Below are positions 24,008-35,878 of a stretch of DNA of 64,000 nucleotides, piece after piece. This stretch comes from Rachycentron canadum. Lineage: Eukaryota > Chordata > Actinopteri > Carangiformes > Rachycentridae. Each line of letters begins with the position of its first letter. The stretch's first letter is position 1. A model generated the notes under the pieces. That model made no database searches, was not told the origin of the DNA, and saw only the letters and a list, made by a program, of their open reading frames with translations. The stretch is taken from the NCBI GenBank assembly GCA_038496675.1, contig CM076662.1, forward strand, positions 18,669,081-18,733,080, written 5' to 3'. A program made the position numbers and the translations under genes.

Positions 24008-26122
24008 TCATCTCCCATTTTGTACTGAGGTGCTGTGTGCGGAGCCTACGTTACTGACTTCCTGTGTGTCTTTACCCATGACCCGACTCTTCTTGTTTCC
24101 ACTTTGGTCTGATGATATTCCCTCAAAGAGCTTAGCCATGAAGGCGAAGCCATTCTTCTTTATGTAGGACTTCCCGGCAAAGGTGTAGAGGACAGGATTG
24201 GCACAGCTGCTAATGAAGGCCAAAGCCGAGGTCACTGCACGACTGGACTTGGAGATGTGATCCAATCTGGAGACAAACAAACATTTTAGACTACAGCCAC
24301 AACTAAACCACATTATATTTAGGCAAATTCATAATTTCTAGATGTGTTTTAAATAGGTTAAAAGTCATAAAAAGTCTTAAAGTCATTTCTCAAAGAAAAC
24401 AATTGTCATATCAAACATAAAAAAATAAAGTGATATGATCAACAGGCATTTAGTTTAAGAAATATGGGTTTGGATGGGTTTGTCTGCATTTGTATTGGAT
24501 TTGTACGACATTGTGACATTTTGTAGGCAAAACCGAATGGGTCTGTGAAAATTGTGAAAATCTTCTATTACTCACGTTGTTCTTGTCTCTGTCCCCTCCG
24601 TGTAATATTCAGCTGCAACCTGGGACACAACAAAAAACATTTTTCAGTCAAAGATTCACAGCTGCTGAATGATGCAGTGAACATCCCCCCACACACCTGT
24701 ATCATGTTGATGACATGGTATGGCAGCCAGAAAATGCCAAACATCACCACGATAGACAGGATGAGTTTCTCGCTGCGGACATTTCTCCTGAACTTGGTCT
24801 GTCTCAGGCGTCTCAGGATGAGGACGTAGCTGGTTATGATGATTGCGTAAGGAAGAATGAATCCAACCGCTGTCTCAAAGGAATATTGGAAACGTACCTG
24901 CACGTAGGAGGATAAAAAAACAGATGTGCTCACAGTAATTATCACTTTTGATTCAGTGGACATGAATGGATCTGTCGAAACAAGGCCTAGAATAGAGAGT
25001 AGAGCAGAAATGAGTAGTTTAAAATGCTACAGTTGTCTATTTCCACCTTCTACTAAACATGACAACATGACTAGATTTCACCTTAAACAACAAGGTTTTC
25101 TTTCTCCCCTCTACTATTTTTTGGTCGTTTGAAAGTGATAAATCTCCAAATTGAATCAATCCAAAAATCTGCAGATGCTGAATGAAGAAATGCAAATGAA
25201 CAAAGTCAACATGTATCATAGTATTTTTCATAGAATCTGATAGCAAAGATTTTTTACAGTATGTACTGAGATCATCAGTAGAATTGGAGTATCTATTTTT
25301 TTTATTTTTAATCGATCTATTTATTGTCACTTTACAGCAGCAGAACAAGTTGCACATAGTGTGTATAGTTACTTGATGCATTTAAAAGTTGTGTAAATGG
25401 CATTTTAAACTTTAATATAGCAACAAACAGCTATTTTCTGTGAACGTCTGTGTCCTGGGTATAAGGGCCACCGGCTCAACTGCAGGTTCTTTACTGGTCT
25501 GACTTCACCGAGAACCAAAGGGCCACAGCTGGATTCACAGCTGGCTTTTCTTCTCTCCACGTCTAAGTAACTTGATGCTACATGTCTCTTTTTATTAGCG
25601 ACAACAGTAGCATGCTTACGTTAGCTAACTTGCCATTACCCACATTAGTGGCTAAAGTTGCTATCGCTAGCTGGCTAACTGTTAGCATTGCATTGGAGCA
25701 TATCACGGTTAATGTATTGTAACACCCCCCACCCAACACTGTCTTTGTTGGATGGGGGGTGTCTCAGGTGCTGGGGGTGGCCATTCACAAAGCTTTTCCA
25801 GTCCAATAAATATTTTTATCACAGCAAATATTTTTGGCACCTCATAGCAGAAAAGCATAGGTCTAACAAATGTAATGCAGCCTTTATTAAAACTATTAAT
25901 TATTCCTGTGCTTTTGATGCTGTGATCTTTCAGTGTCGCTCTGGTTTGATCTTTATAATTAACATAATTTTTTATTTCATCCCCTAATTATAAAACATCA
26001 GCAAACACATCTGCACAAGATAAGTGTCTCTCGACCTTAGAGCTGAAATGCAAAAACTTAAAATTACCAGTAGCTGTTTCTCATTTCAAACACTGTAGTT
26101 CCAGTTTTTGGAATGGATGGTT

Positions 26123-26162
<40 letters not shown>

Positions 26163-27144
26163 TTATGTGATATAAACAGACTGGTCCAATGACAATGTGA
26201 AAAACAAGAGAAGCATCTCTGAATCTGACGCATAAGTACATAGATGTGTAAATATCACCTTAAAAGGTGATATTTCAGTGTGTTCACAACTTGTTTCCAT
26301 GTAACCAGCCGGGGCCAACAGTGTCAACACAAGGTCAATTTACTACCCCTTCTGGTGCTTTTGATTACATCCCATAATAATCAGCATCAGCAGATGAGCT
26401 TGTAGTTGAATTGTAGCAGTTCAAATAAGGAGTAAAGACAGTTATTGTGCATTTTATATGATGACATCACCTTGGGCTTTAGGGCAATAGTGGAGGGAAA
26501 GAGGGAATCCTTAACTGGTCAAGGAAACAATTATTTTAATTGCAAATTATAGCTGTTAGCTCTTGTCTACTTACATGTTCAGAAAGGGTGTGATTGGGCG
26601 CACACACCACTCTTTTGTTAAGCCCTTCATCTATGTCCTCTCTCTCATCCCGAAACACCAGTGATGGTAAAGAAATGAGCCCCACCAGTATCCACATGAC
26701 TAGAATCACCCTCTTCATAATCTTCATGCTGGCTATGTAGGACATTCGCCTTGGAAGCACCAGAGCCACCAGCCTGTGCACACTCATCAGTGTGATCAGA
26801 AAGATGGACGCGTACATGTTGGCGTTGCACAGGTAGAACAGGGTTTTACACATGGCATTGCCAAAGACCCATGACTGTTTGGCCAGGTAGACAATGAAGA
26901 AGATGGTGAGGATCATGAGGAAGCCATCCGCAAACGCCAGGTTGAGGATGAGGATGGTGGTGACTGAGCGCCGTCGGATGCGCGCCAGGATACTCCAGAC
27001 AATGAAGAAGTTGCCAGGGACGCCCAGGAGGAAGACCAGGCTGAGGATGAGGGCACCCAAGGCTGTGGAGAAGTCATTGCTCACAACACTGGGACTCTCA
27101 GTGGCTGTAGACATGTTTGAATCGTCATTACTGGAGTTTATCAT
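24008..27144 (-). CDS. ltb4r: Leukotriene B4 receptor 1-like G protein-coupled receptor
   Basis: A class A receptor expected at the plasma membrane of leukocytes, sensing leukotriene B4 through Gi-type signalling (family knowledge). Four coding exons join in phase to 357 aa (human 352): 27144-26575, 24897-24697, 24619-24576 and 24266-24008. Seen: N-glycosylation sites at N3 and N10; GVPGN in helix 1; LNLAFAD with D73 in helix 2; C99 and C181 for the extracellular disulfide; FWLPYH in helix 6; NPVLY at 295-299 in helix 7; and a tail with AKLFEG as in human LTB4R (VAKLLEG). Odd: the DRY position reads H123-R124-L125, and the coding region is interrupted three times whereas human LTB4R has one coding exon. 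The start chosen is the first ATG after an acceptor at 27164-27165; an upstream ATG lies in the intron. Assignment to LTB4R rather than LTB4R2 is by similarity and synteny. Confidence 0.87.
26126..26159. repeat. Poly(T) run in ltb4r intron 1
   Basis: A homopolymer of about 34 T. It may be the A-tail of a decayed retroelement on the minus strand, but no recognisable body is attached. Confidence 0.8.
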
Positions 27145-27338
27145 GATAGACGGAGTTTTGATCCTGAGGACGAGAAACAAAGTTAGATTCTGTAACAGGA
27201 TAGTTGTGATGTATAGTTGGACTGAGTGGGCAAGATTAAAAGTTTGATATGTTTTCTGACTTCTTGATCAGTGGAGGCTCACTGAATTCTGATATAAAAT
27301 ATTTATGTCAAACTTTTTTTCAAGATTTTGAGACCAAC

Positions 27339-28672
27339 AGTGGCTTGCAAAAGTATTCAGCCCCGAGTCAATACTTTGTGGAACCACCTTTTGCTTTTGC
27401 AATTACAGCTGCAAGTCTTTTGGGGTATGTCTCTACCAGCTTTGCACATCTGGAGACTGAAATTTTTGCCCATTCTTCTTTGCAAAACAGCTCAATCTCA
27501 GTCAGATTAGATGGAGAGCGTTTGTGAACAGCAGTTTTCAGATCTTGCCACAGATTCTCGATTGGCTTTAGGTCTGGACTTTGACTGGGCCGTTCTAACA
27601 CATGAATATGTTTTCTTTTAAACCATCCTATTGTAGCCCTGGATTTATGTTTAGGGTTGTTGTCCTGCTGGAAGGTGAACCTCCGCCCCAGTCTCAAGTC
27701 TTTTGCAGACTCCAACAGGTTTTCTTCCAAGATTGCCCTGTATTTGGCTCCATCCATCTTCCCATCAACTCTGACCATCTTCCCTGTCCCTGCTGAAGAG
27801 AAGCCCCCCCAGAGCATGATGCTGCCACCACCATGTTTGACAGCGGGGATGGTGTGTTCACAGTGATGTCCAATGTTAGTTTTCCTCAACACATAGCGTT
27901 TTGTCTCATCTGACCAGAGCACTTTCTTCCACATGTTAGCTGTGTCCCCCACGTGGCTTCTGGCAAACTGCAAATGGGACTTCTTATGGTTTTCCTTTAA
28001 CATTGGCTTTCTTCTCGCCACTCTTCCATAAAGGCCAGATTTGTGCAGTGTACGACCAATAGTTGATCTCTGCAGTTTGTCCAGAGTCACCATGGGCCTC
28101 TTGGCTGCATCTCTGATCAGTGCTCTCCTTGTTCAGCTGGTAAGTTTAGGTGGACGGCCGTGTTTTGGTAGATTTGCAGTTGTGCCATACTCTTTCCATT
28201 TCTGGACAATAGATTGAACAGTGTTTTGTGAGATGTTCAAAGCTTGGGAAAGCTTTTTATAGCCTAACCCTGCTTTAAACTTCTCCACAACTTTATCTCT
28301 GACCTTTCTGGTGTGTTCCTTGGACTTCGTGATGCTGTTTGCTCCCCAATATTCTCTTAACAAACATCTGAGGCCATCACAGAACAGATGTATTTGTACT
28401 GAGATTAGATTACACACAGGCTGACTCTTTTTAGTCATTAGGTCAACATTTGATCACTCAATCATCAGGCAACTTCTGAAGGCAATTGGTTGATTCAGAG
28501 AAAAGGGGGCTGAATACTTTTGCACACCGCACTTTTCAGTTTTTTATTTATAAAAAAAAAAAAATTTTCTTTGTACTACTTGTTGGTCTTTCACATAAAA
28601 TTCCAATAAATGTATATATTTATGTTTGTGGCATAACATAACAAAATGTGGAAAAGTTCAAGGGTCCTAATT
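27339..28672 (-). mobile_element. Tc1-like DNA transposon in the ltb4r 5' region
   Basis: The left end reads 'cagtggcttgcaaaagtatt' and continues 'cagcccc'. The inverted complement 'ggggctgaatacttttgca' is found at 28506-28524, giving the inverted-repeat core. A further 150 bp to the right (ending near 'gttcaagggtcctaa') matches the outer right arm of this fish Tc1 family, but its terminal inverted repeat has decayed. The flanking TA is not clear. A near-intact transposase frame lies inside on the minus strand. The element sits between ltb4r coding exon 1 and a probable upstream 5' UTR exon, so it is probably intronic. Confidence 0.9.
27368..28438 (-). pseudogene. Tc1-like transposase, one in-frame stop
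   Basis: One minus-strand frame covers nearly the whole transposase (about 356 codons). It has an N-terminal helix-turn-helix DNA-binding region (KLSQALNISQNTVQSIV) and a GRPPKL linker before the second DNA-binding half. The DDE catalytic signature follows: Asp in WSDET, Asp in QQDNNPKH, and Glu in PDLKPIENLW. The frame closes with the usual KGGSTKY end. A single TGA at 28133-28135, after PPKLTS, interrupts it. The downstream half begins ATG at 28093 in the same frame (345 bp, a multiple of three, from the first start). The stop sits where related elements encode Arg, which fits CGA to TGA decay. The element is likely recent but non-autonomous. Confidence 0.9.
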
Positions 28673-30575
28673 ACCATGTATTTATCAAATAAATTAAAAT
28701 AAAAATAAAAAAGTGGAAGAAATGGGTTTCTACATGAAACCAGTTTTACTTCCCTCCCTTGTTAACAACCTGCTGCTCACTGCCTTGTTAGTGCAGCAGA
28801 GATAGACAGACAGATAGTCTCTGAAAGTGAGCGTGATAGTTGAACACCTCTACACAAGTATATTGAACATCACCATCTACGGTAATTTTGCTGTATATGC
28901 CAGAAGATGGATGCACCTGCTTTTAACACTGAACATATCTATTAAGTAGACAAACTCCACACAAGCTACAATGAAAAGTAGGTGATGAGATGTTGGATGA
29001 TTTCAAAAAAGCAAAGTTGGTCTCTCCTCTATTTGATTCCCCCTCACATGTCTCTGATCTGTCTAAGTGTGCGTGACGTGGACTGCCATTGCATCACTCT
29101 TCTTTAAAGCTAACAGGAACATTCAGTACAAAACTAATTTCCTCTTAAAGGAAATGATTTCTAACTGAATGATGAAAGGAAAAAAACACTAATCCTAAAA
29201 ATACAGAAACAAAATAACGTGAGTTAATTAACGTTAATTTTATTAAACTTGGCAACAAGTTGTGAGCTTGTTGGAGACCTTAGTGGTTGTGTTGATGACT
29301 ACTGTTGAAAACCAAAGTGCCCCCTCAGGGACCATCAAGACTTTCTAATCTAATTTCTAATCTGATCGTCAGATTTCTGAGTACACCTACTTGTCAAAGA
29401 TTGCTGTGTTCTGGGCAAAACAAAAGATTTGTCTACTAATACTACAGAGGTAGAGGATGGCAGCCACCCTGACGCAGCCTCTGAAATATTCACATCGGAT
29501 CCTGCAGCCAACAGTGTAAATGTAGAGGCAGCATGCTAAAACACGCCAGTCATTAGCTGTGCTGCGTCAAACCGGGGCAGTATTTCAACACATCTTGTGT
29601 CTTTATACCTTGGAAACAGAATACACAGAATACAAAGGTTACAGATGCTTTGATTAAAAGCACGTCCCCGTATGTATCCCTGACATGCATGTGCCGATCA
29701 TAGATAAGATTGATAAGATTGATGCCGAGACAAGGTGATTGGTCCAGGAACTGCTCATATCACAATTCCATACACACAAAGCTGCATTTAACCCGTGTGA
29801 GAACAACTTCAAGTCCTTATTTCCTGTTTAAGTAAATATTTCTCTTTTTCAGTCCCACAAAAGCCTGTTTATTTTCCTCTTATAGAGTGAACCAATAAAT
29901 GTTGTGACTCAATGCCAAAGAGTTACATCACTGGTAAGAAATGCTCCAAAAAGTTCAGTCTAAGCAACACAATGACGCTGTCGGGTCAAAGTATTGTTTC
30001 TCAGAAACAAAACTTTTTCATAGAAGCAGGTGTCGTGAAGCCTTTTACAATCAAGAGGCCATCATGCTATCTATCAGATCAGGAAAATACATACAAATCT
30101 GTAATTTATGACAAAATATTGCAATGGATATATGGCATAAACATACTGTTGTAATGGACAAAGACTAGGACGAAAAAAATTACCTATAAAAGTATATGCA
30201 AGAGAAAAGATAAATGGGAATAAAGTAAGGATACTTTTACAGGAAAATACAATCAAATACAAAATAAACAAAAACAAAACCTGGGATGCTTAAAAAAAAA
30301 GTCTGAAAATGACTTTGCAAACCATTTGTTCCTGCCAGGAACTCTGTTTACCCGTAAAGTAATAGTGATGGATTAGCCCATAGTCTGCAAGTATTAAATA
30401 ATAAGTCATAGGTCTGTAATAAATCTCCTATGTGTAAATAATCAAGTCAAGAAAAGTAAATTATTATTATTAAAATGGAATAGGGGGAATGGGAAGGAGG
30501 CAGATGTTAGTAAAATCTGGCAGAGACTGAAGAGAAATGTTAATAAGAAGTTCAAAATCAAACGTTCAGGACAGA
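28673..30575. other. Gene-free AT-rich stretch upstream of ltb4r
   Basis: I see no convincing exon here. The longest frames lack homology and have AT-driven codon use. It is presumed intron of the ltb4r 5' UTR. Confidence 0.6.
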
Positions 30576-30580
30576 CTGAC

Positions 30581-30743
30581 CTTTCTAGGACGTGGTGTCT
30601 TTCTCTGTGATGTGTGTCTGATTGAAATATCCCACTGCTCCTCTCTGCTCTGTCCAGCTCTTACAGTGTCTCTTATGGAGCTCAGCAAGTGATAAACTGA
30701 ATCATGTTCTTCCTCACACGCTGCAACACGCTGTGGTTTTAAA
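30581..30743 (-). promoter_or_regulatory. Candidate ltb4r promoter and 5' non-coding exon
   Basis: On the minus strand a TTTAAAA element (30737-30743) is followed by a purine-rich exon-like stretch that ends in AGAAAG|gtcagt (exon end 30581). It could splice to the acceptor at 27164, 19 bp before the ltb4r ATG, spanning the Tc1 element. Placement is an inference from motifs and position. Confidence 0.3.
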
Positions 30744-31026
30744 GGGGAGGGAAGGTGTGTACTTCCTAAAAACGCTCACTGGCTCATGAACTTAGTATTC
30801 TTCTCTATATATGAGCATCCTGTGGGATGCATCTCAAGTAAAACACTGTATACGTAATGTGTGTGTTTGGTTTTTGTAAACGAATATGCGGTCTTCTTGT
30901 AAACATATCCCAGGGTCACATACCAAAATGCAAATCTATGTGTCCCAAAGCACTTTTCATTCTTCGTGAGTCAATAATCGTTTCATAATGTGAGTGAACA
31001 GATAAATGATTCAAAGCTGTGTCACA

Positions 31027-31029
<3 letters not shown>

Positions 31030-31069
<40 letters not shown>

Positions 31070-31094
31070 ACATACACACACACACACACACACA
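31030..31094. repeat. (CA)n microsatellite
   Basis: About 32 CA units, with two CATACA interruptions. Intergenic. Confidence 0.95.
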
Positions 31095-33319
31095 AAAACT
31101 CACGCTCACTAGTTCATACAAGTCTGACACTGACAGGAATGCTGGTCTTAGTAGGTGTGTTCATCCCTCCAAGTTTCTTAAACATGCATATCCTCTGTGA
31201 CATTATTTACATTAATGCAGCCTCACACTAACTGACAGACGCTGTCCGATGGTTATGTGTCGTTATAGTGCTGTAGAAAACCCTTCCCTTATGTTTTACA
31301 GCTCTGATAAGACTTGGCTTTCAACATATGGTGTGTATATGTCTAAATATGTACAAGCTAAACTGATTTCCGTCATAAAACTCACATAAGACTTGTTAAA
31401 GTCAGTGGCATGGCTAAAACAACATTGACATACACTGTAAAGACATTCCCATCAGCCTTAGCTGTGGGTCCCAGAAGTCTTTCAGCTGCAAATGCTTCAT
31501 ATTAGAGAAATTGGTTTAGTGTCACATGTTGAGTAAATATGAATTAATTCCGTAATAGTTTGATTTAATTTACTTTACTTTTACTGTGTATCAAATACTT
31601 AATGATCTGTTCAAGCATTTTATGTTTATAAATACCTTTTGAAAGTGTGCATTTATATTCATATATTCAGTTAAGTACTTATTTAATTTAGTATTTTTAA
31701 AACAACACCACAAGTTGCACAACTTTTTTATGAAGAATGTATGTTTTTTATGTCTCTGTTATATTTTTTATATATATATTATATATTTTTATATTATGTT
31801 TGAACAGAGAACAACAACGGAGCCAAAATGTTTAAATGGGTATTTCACAGTTTCAGCTTGTCTGAATATAGTGTCAGTATTGTCTTAGTAATGTTAACAG
31901 GACAAATGATTCACAGATCATATCACCACAAAATGTAGTTTTGTTAAAGCCACGGATTCAGTCAGTCAATAAATCATTTCAGTTTCTCTCTCACTCTGAC
32001 TCAGGACATCAGTCAGGACTCAAGTTACAAAAGATTTTCCTCCGATAACAACAATCTGTGTCCTCAGGCTGTGAAAGGAAGAGCCAACTTTAGTGGAAAG
32101 TTTCTCTCTTTCACCACATGAGGGCAACGAGTCCACAGGAATAATACCTTTTGTCTCGCTTCCCCTCATAAACTTGACACTCAGCAGTTCCTCCTGTGTG
32201 TTGCACTCATCCATCACATTGCAGCAGTCCTTTAAACAATTTACTAGCCATTCAACGCTACAGTTTCACAACCACTAAACTTTCCATTGCTAGAAATGCT
32301 CTGTATCTGAACAACCACTGAGGATGTGGATATAGTACCAGCATGTACTTTAAGTTTCAAGCTCTTTGCCAAACCAAGTTACTCTGAATTTAAAGACTTT
32401 TGTATTGTCAGAGTTAGATCAAATCAAAGGCAGCAAAATATGAAATGCATCATTTTCTTTCCATTTTGGCCTCTCGTCCTCACTGAAGCCAACATTATTT
32501 ACCCCCTAAGACATTTTGAAAACAGTGGATGAGTCCAACTCCACATTCAAATGTGGACGAGGCCCCTTGACTTTTACGAAATAATCACTCATGCACAACC
32601 AATGTCTATGAAAACTTAGTAAAGTAAAGTAGTAAACTTAGTATTTCTTTGCCCTTGTTCGTTTTGGCTGATCACATAATACATATGTCATGAAGAACAT
32701 GCCGTTTGTTGGACGACTTAGTGACTTGAAATATTATTGTTCACCTGGTTGACAGGTAACATTTCAAATCATTATTTCATTTAGTCTGACAACAGAAACA
32801 GAATAATTTATTAGTGATAAAAGTTTTAGCTGAGCTCTAGGTTGTGATGTACAATTGTGTTGTTTGCCAACCAGTAAATAGAAAAACATTTAGCTTCTCT
32901 CCCATTGTTTTCTACTTTGGTTTTGACAGATCGTTTTCCTCAAAGCATTTTCAAGTAATTAAAAATGCTTTGAGGAAACTGTAAAGTGATTTTCGCACAT
33001 CAACAGTGTTTTTCTGTTTTAGATTTGTTTATAGGCTTCTTGGTTTTTTCAGAGAGGACGCCGTGTTGAAGCAGAGGGCCCCGGCAAAAAAGACATGAGC
33101 TCATCTCAGCCTTTGCCACAACACAATGTGATGTAATCTGGTGAGGCACTGGATTTGCCAATCAGATACAAGTAAGAGCATATTGGTGGTATCATTACGA
33201 GAACTTTCTGAAGTGGGAAAATCTCATGGTATTTTAGAGTTTTGTATTGTTTTACTGCGAGAGACGTGTCTAAACTTACTCATCTGTAGTCGAACTAGTC
33301 CGTTGTTTGTCTCTACATG
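31095..33319. other. Gene-free intergenic stretch
   Basis: AT-rich sequence with short frames only. I see no exon, RNA gene or clear repeat apart from short T/A runs near 31740-31800. Confidence 0.55.
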
Positions 33320-33432
33320 TCAGGCAACCTGTCCAGGGTGTACCCTGCCCTCGTCCCATGTCAGCTGAGATTGGCCCCAGACCCCTAGTTACCCTGCAGG
33401 GATAAGTGGTACTTATAATGCATGGATGGATA
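33320..33432 (+). repeat. L2-tail-like repeat fragment
   Basis: The motifs 'caggcaacctgtccagggtg', 'taccctgccctcg', 'cagctgagattggcccca' and 'tgcagggataagtggta' belong to the same tail family as 1815-2058, ending near a TGGATGGA run. Confidence 0.65.
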
Positions 33433-34901
33433 GTAAGACTAACCTTCCTGGATCATTTATGTCATGTCGTACCACAGTTGTACCAATGCAACGTGCTTGA
33501 AATTAATTAATTTGTGAAGGGGAGAGGATCATTCTAATCAATCGAACAAAGGATTGTGCACAGTTTACTCCAGTCAAAGATGTTGGTAGTGTTGTGTTTG
33601 TTGGTACACAGGAAGTGACAGGAGAAGTTTTGTGAAGTTCCCCTGCACAGTCAGTTTCAGAAAGATGCACAATTTGTCAGATGCTATGACCCCAGCTGCA
33701 TCACCGGAAACACTTTGGAGACATTTGATGATCTGACAATATGTTTGAAGCGTATTGATACCTTCAGTTTGGAAATATTCTTCAATTTATAGGCTAATAG
33801 TCAAGCTAAATGGCTGCATAGGAACCTTCGGCTATCGGGGAGCTGACCACAAACAAACGGAAAATTCATTTTTTATTACCACTAATAATTTAAACATTCA
33901 CTACGTGATTATGTCTTAGTCCAGCAGCCTAGTGCCATTTTGGGATTTACTGATGGTGGTGGTGAAGAGTTTGTCAAGTCTTGTTTAGGGCCTCAGAAAG
34001 TCTTGCGTCAGCCCTGCTGGTAGCACTTTTTCCTCTCCCCAACCAGACTGTAACATCTTGAGATCAGTCCAGGATCCAAGGCCTGCCCACACAACCCCAA
34101 GAGGGATGACAGGGAGAGTGAAACAAGCCCCCAGTTACACTCCAGTATAACATACGCCTGATGATTGTGAGAACCAGAGGAGGGCGAGGAAAGAGGACAG
34201 AGGGGAGGACGAGGGGGGGGATAAGGAGCTGGACCGAGGCAGAGAGAGAGAGAGAGAGAGAGAGAGCCTGAGAGAGTGTGTTTATTTAAGTTTTTCGTCT
34301 CCTGACTCAGACAGAGAGCAGACTACAGAGGATAATGAGAAACAGATCTGTGGTGGAGAGGAAGGAGGGAGGGGAGACTCAAGAGAAGGAGGGACGAGGA
34401 GGAGTTGGTGTGGAGAAGAGAGGAAGGAGGAGTGGGGTTAAAAAAAAAAGAGAGAAGAAGAAAGGGGGAGGAGAGGGAAGAGTGACAGCCGGGGGGGTGG
34501 GGGGGGGGGCATGTCGTGTTCATCGCCACAGGAAATAGGCCCTCTTCTGTGCAGTAACTGACAGTTAACATCACAGCTCTGGTGGCCGTGTAGCCGGCAC
34601 GCAATGGCTGCTTTTGGAAACAAGGAGCTGCTGAGCCATGAGTCCTGCTCATGATTGGAATAATAATAATGTTGTTTTAAGGTTAAATGTGTGACACAGT
34701 TATTGACACCAGGGTTGGTGCGAACATCAACCTAAATCTAGAGCGTGTGGGGGGGGGGGGGGGTTTGTTTGGATGATTTTAAAAAGAAAAAAAAAGAAGG
34801 TGTAATTTGAAGAGATTCTTGTGGAGTCACATTTGCAGGATAATGGTGTAAATGTTAAGTGAGTTTGACTAAGAGAGAAACCTCCAGAGTGAGTGGGGGG
34901 G
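33433..34901. other. Purine-rich upstream region of nfatc4
   Basis: No coding feature is seen. From about 34150 the plus strand becomes strongly purine-rich, with (GA)n at 34241-34265 and G-runs at 34491-34509 and 34750-34763. These could form G-quadruplexes. The position suggests the nfatc4 promoter/5' UTR neighbourhood. Confidence 0.5.
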
Positions 34902-35689
34902 TGGGTGGGGGGGGGGGTGGAGGAGGAGGGAGGCTGGAGGTTGAGCAGGGGGGATTCATGACTGACAGGCATAAGATCCTATGGGGAATGAGTAACGGAC
35001 CAACTGGAGCTGGGAAACCCACCCAAAGGCAATTAAGGGTAAAGGACGACAAAAATATTTGATAAACTTTTTCCCCCTCTCTCTCTCTCTCTCTCGCTCT
35101 GTCTCTCCCTCTCTCCCTCTGTGAGTGAGTCTTGAACGGGGGAAGAAGAGGGAGAAGCTCCAGGGATCCAGCGATGGAGCGAGAATGAAAGACCCGAGTC
35201 TATGTGGGAAACATGTTCCGGGAAAAGACTGTGAGGAAGATTTGATCTGGACGGACAAAAGTTTGCAGGTCCTCATCTTGGAGAAAAAGTTACTGNTGGG
35301 TGGGGGGGGGGTGGAGGAGGAGGGAGGCTGGAGGTTGAGCAGGGGGGATTCATGACTGACAGGCATAAGATCCTATGGGGAATGAGTAACGGACCAACTG
35401 GAGCTGGGAAACCCACCCAAAGGCAATTAAGGGTAAAGGACGACAAAAATATTTGATAAACTTTTTCCCCCTCTCTCTCTCTCTCTCTCGCTCTGTCTCT
35501 CCCTCTCTCCCTCTGTGAGTGAGTCTTGAACGGGGGAAGAAGAGGGAGAAGCTCCAGGGATCCAGCGATGGAGCGAGAATGAAAGACCCGAGTCTATGTG
35601 GGAAACATGTTCCGGGAAAAGACTGTGAGGAAGATTTGATCTGGACGGACAAAAGTTTGCAGGTCCTCATCTTGGAGAAAAAGTTACTG
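34902..35689 (+). repeat. Direct duplication of 394 bp with one N at the junction (probable assembly artefact)
   Basis: Unit 1 is 34902-35295 and unit 2 is 35297-35689. The only N noticed in the window is base 35296, exactly between them. As far as I can compare by eye, the copies are the same except for one base in the opening G-run (11 G against 10 G). Unit 1 stops abruptly at 'gttactg', and the same word continues into unique sequence after unit 2. This is what results when two contig ends that overlap by about 394 bp are joined instead of merged. It lies in the nfatc4 5' region and does not touch the coding sequence. Confidence 0.9.
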
Positions 35690-35749
35690 AAGTGCCACCA
35701 AAACTTTCCAGGAGCCATGACAAGCACATAGGAGAAAGTTTTTGGGAAT

Positions 35750-35803
35750 ATCTTCTTCTTCTTCTTCTTCTTCTTTTCTTTTTTTCTTTTTTTTTTTTTT
35801 TTT
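35750..35803. repeat. (CTT)n and poly(T) tract before nfatc4
   Basis: (CTT)n followed by T-rich sequence lies 75-130 bp upstream of the nfatc4 ATG. It may serve as the polypyrimidine tract of an acceptor at 'ccttag' (35860-35865), making the ATG exon the second exon (inference). Confidence 0.6.
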
Positions 35804-35878
35804 AAGAGTCTGTGTTTGACCCGGGGAGATAAGACCTTATCGCCGTGTCCGTATCCTGTCCTTAGCTGCCGGAGGGCG

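Noticed and set aside
25440..25720. Possible gene or regulatory unit in ltb4r intron 1
   Set aside because: 'gttagctaac'-rich, partly palindromic sequence looks like decayed interspersed repeat. No exon or conserved motif was found.
27602..27866. Plus-strand frames in the Tc1 element
   Set aside because: They are antisense to the transposase frame and carry no domain.
31019..31100. CRISPR-like or coding (His-Thr repeat) array
   Set aside because: It is a simple (CA)n microsatellite with no spacers, and the organism is a vertebrate.
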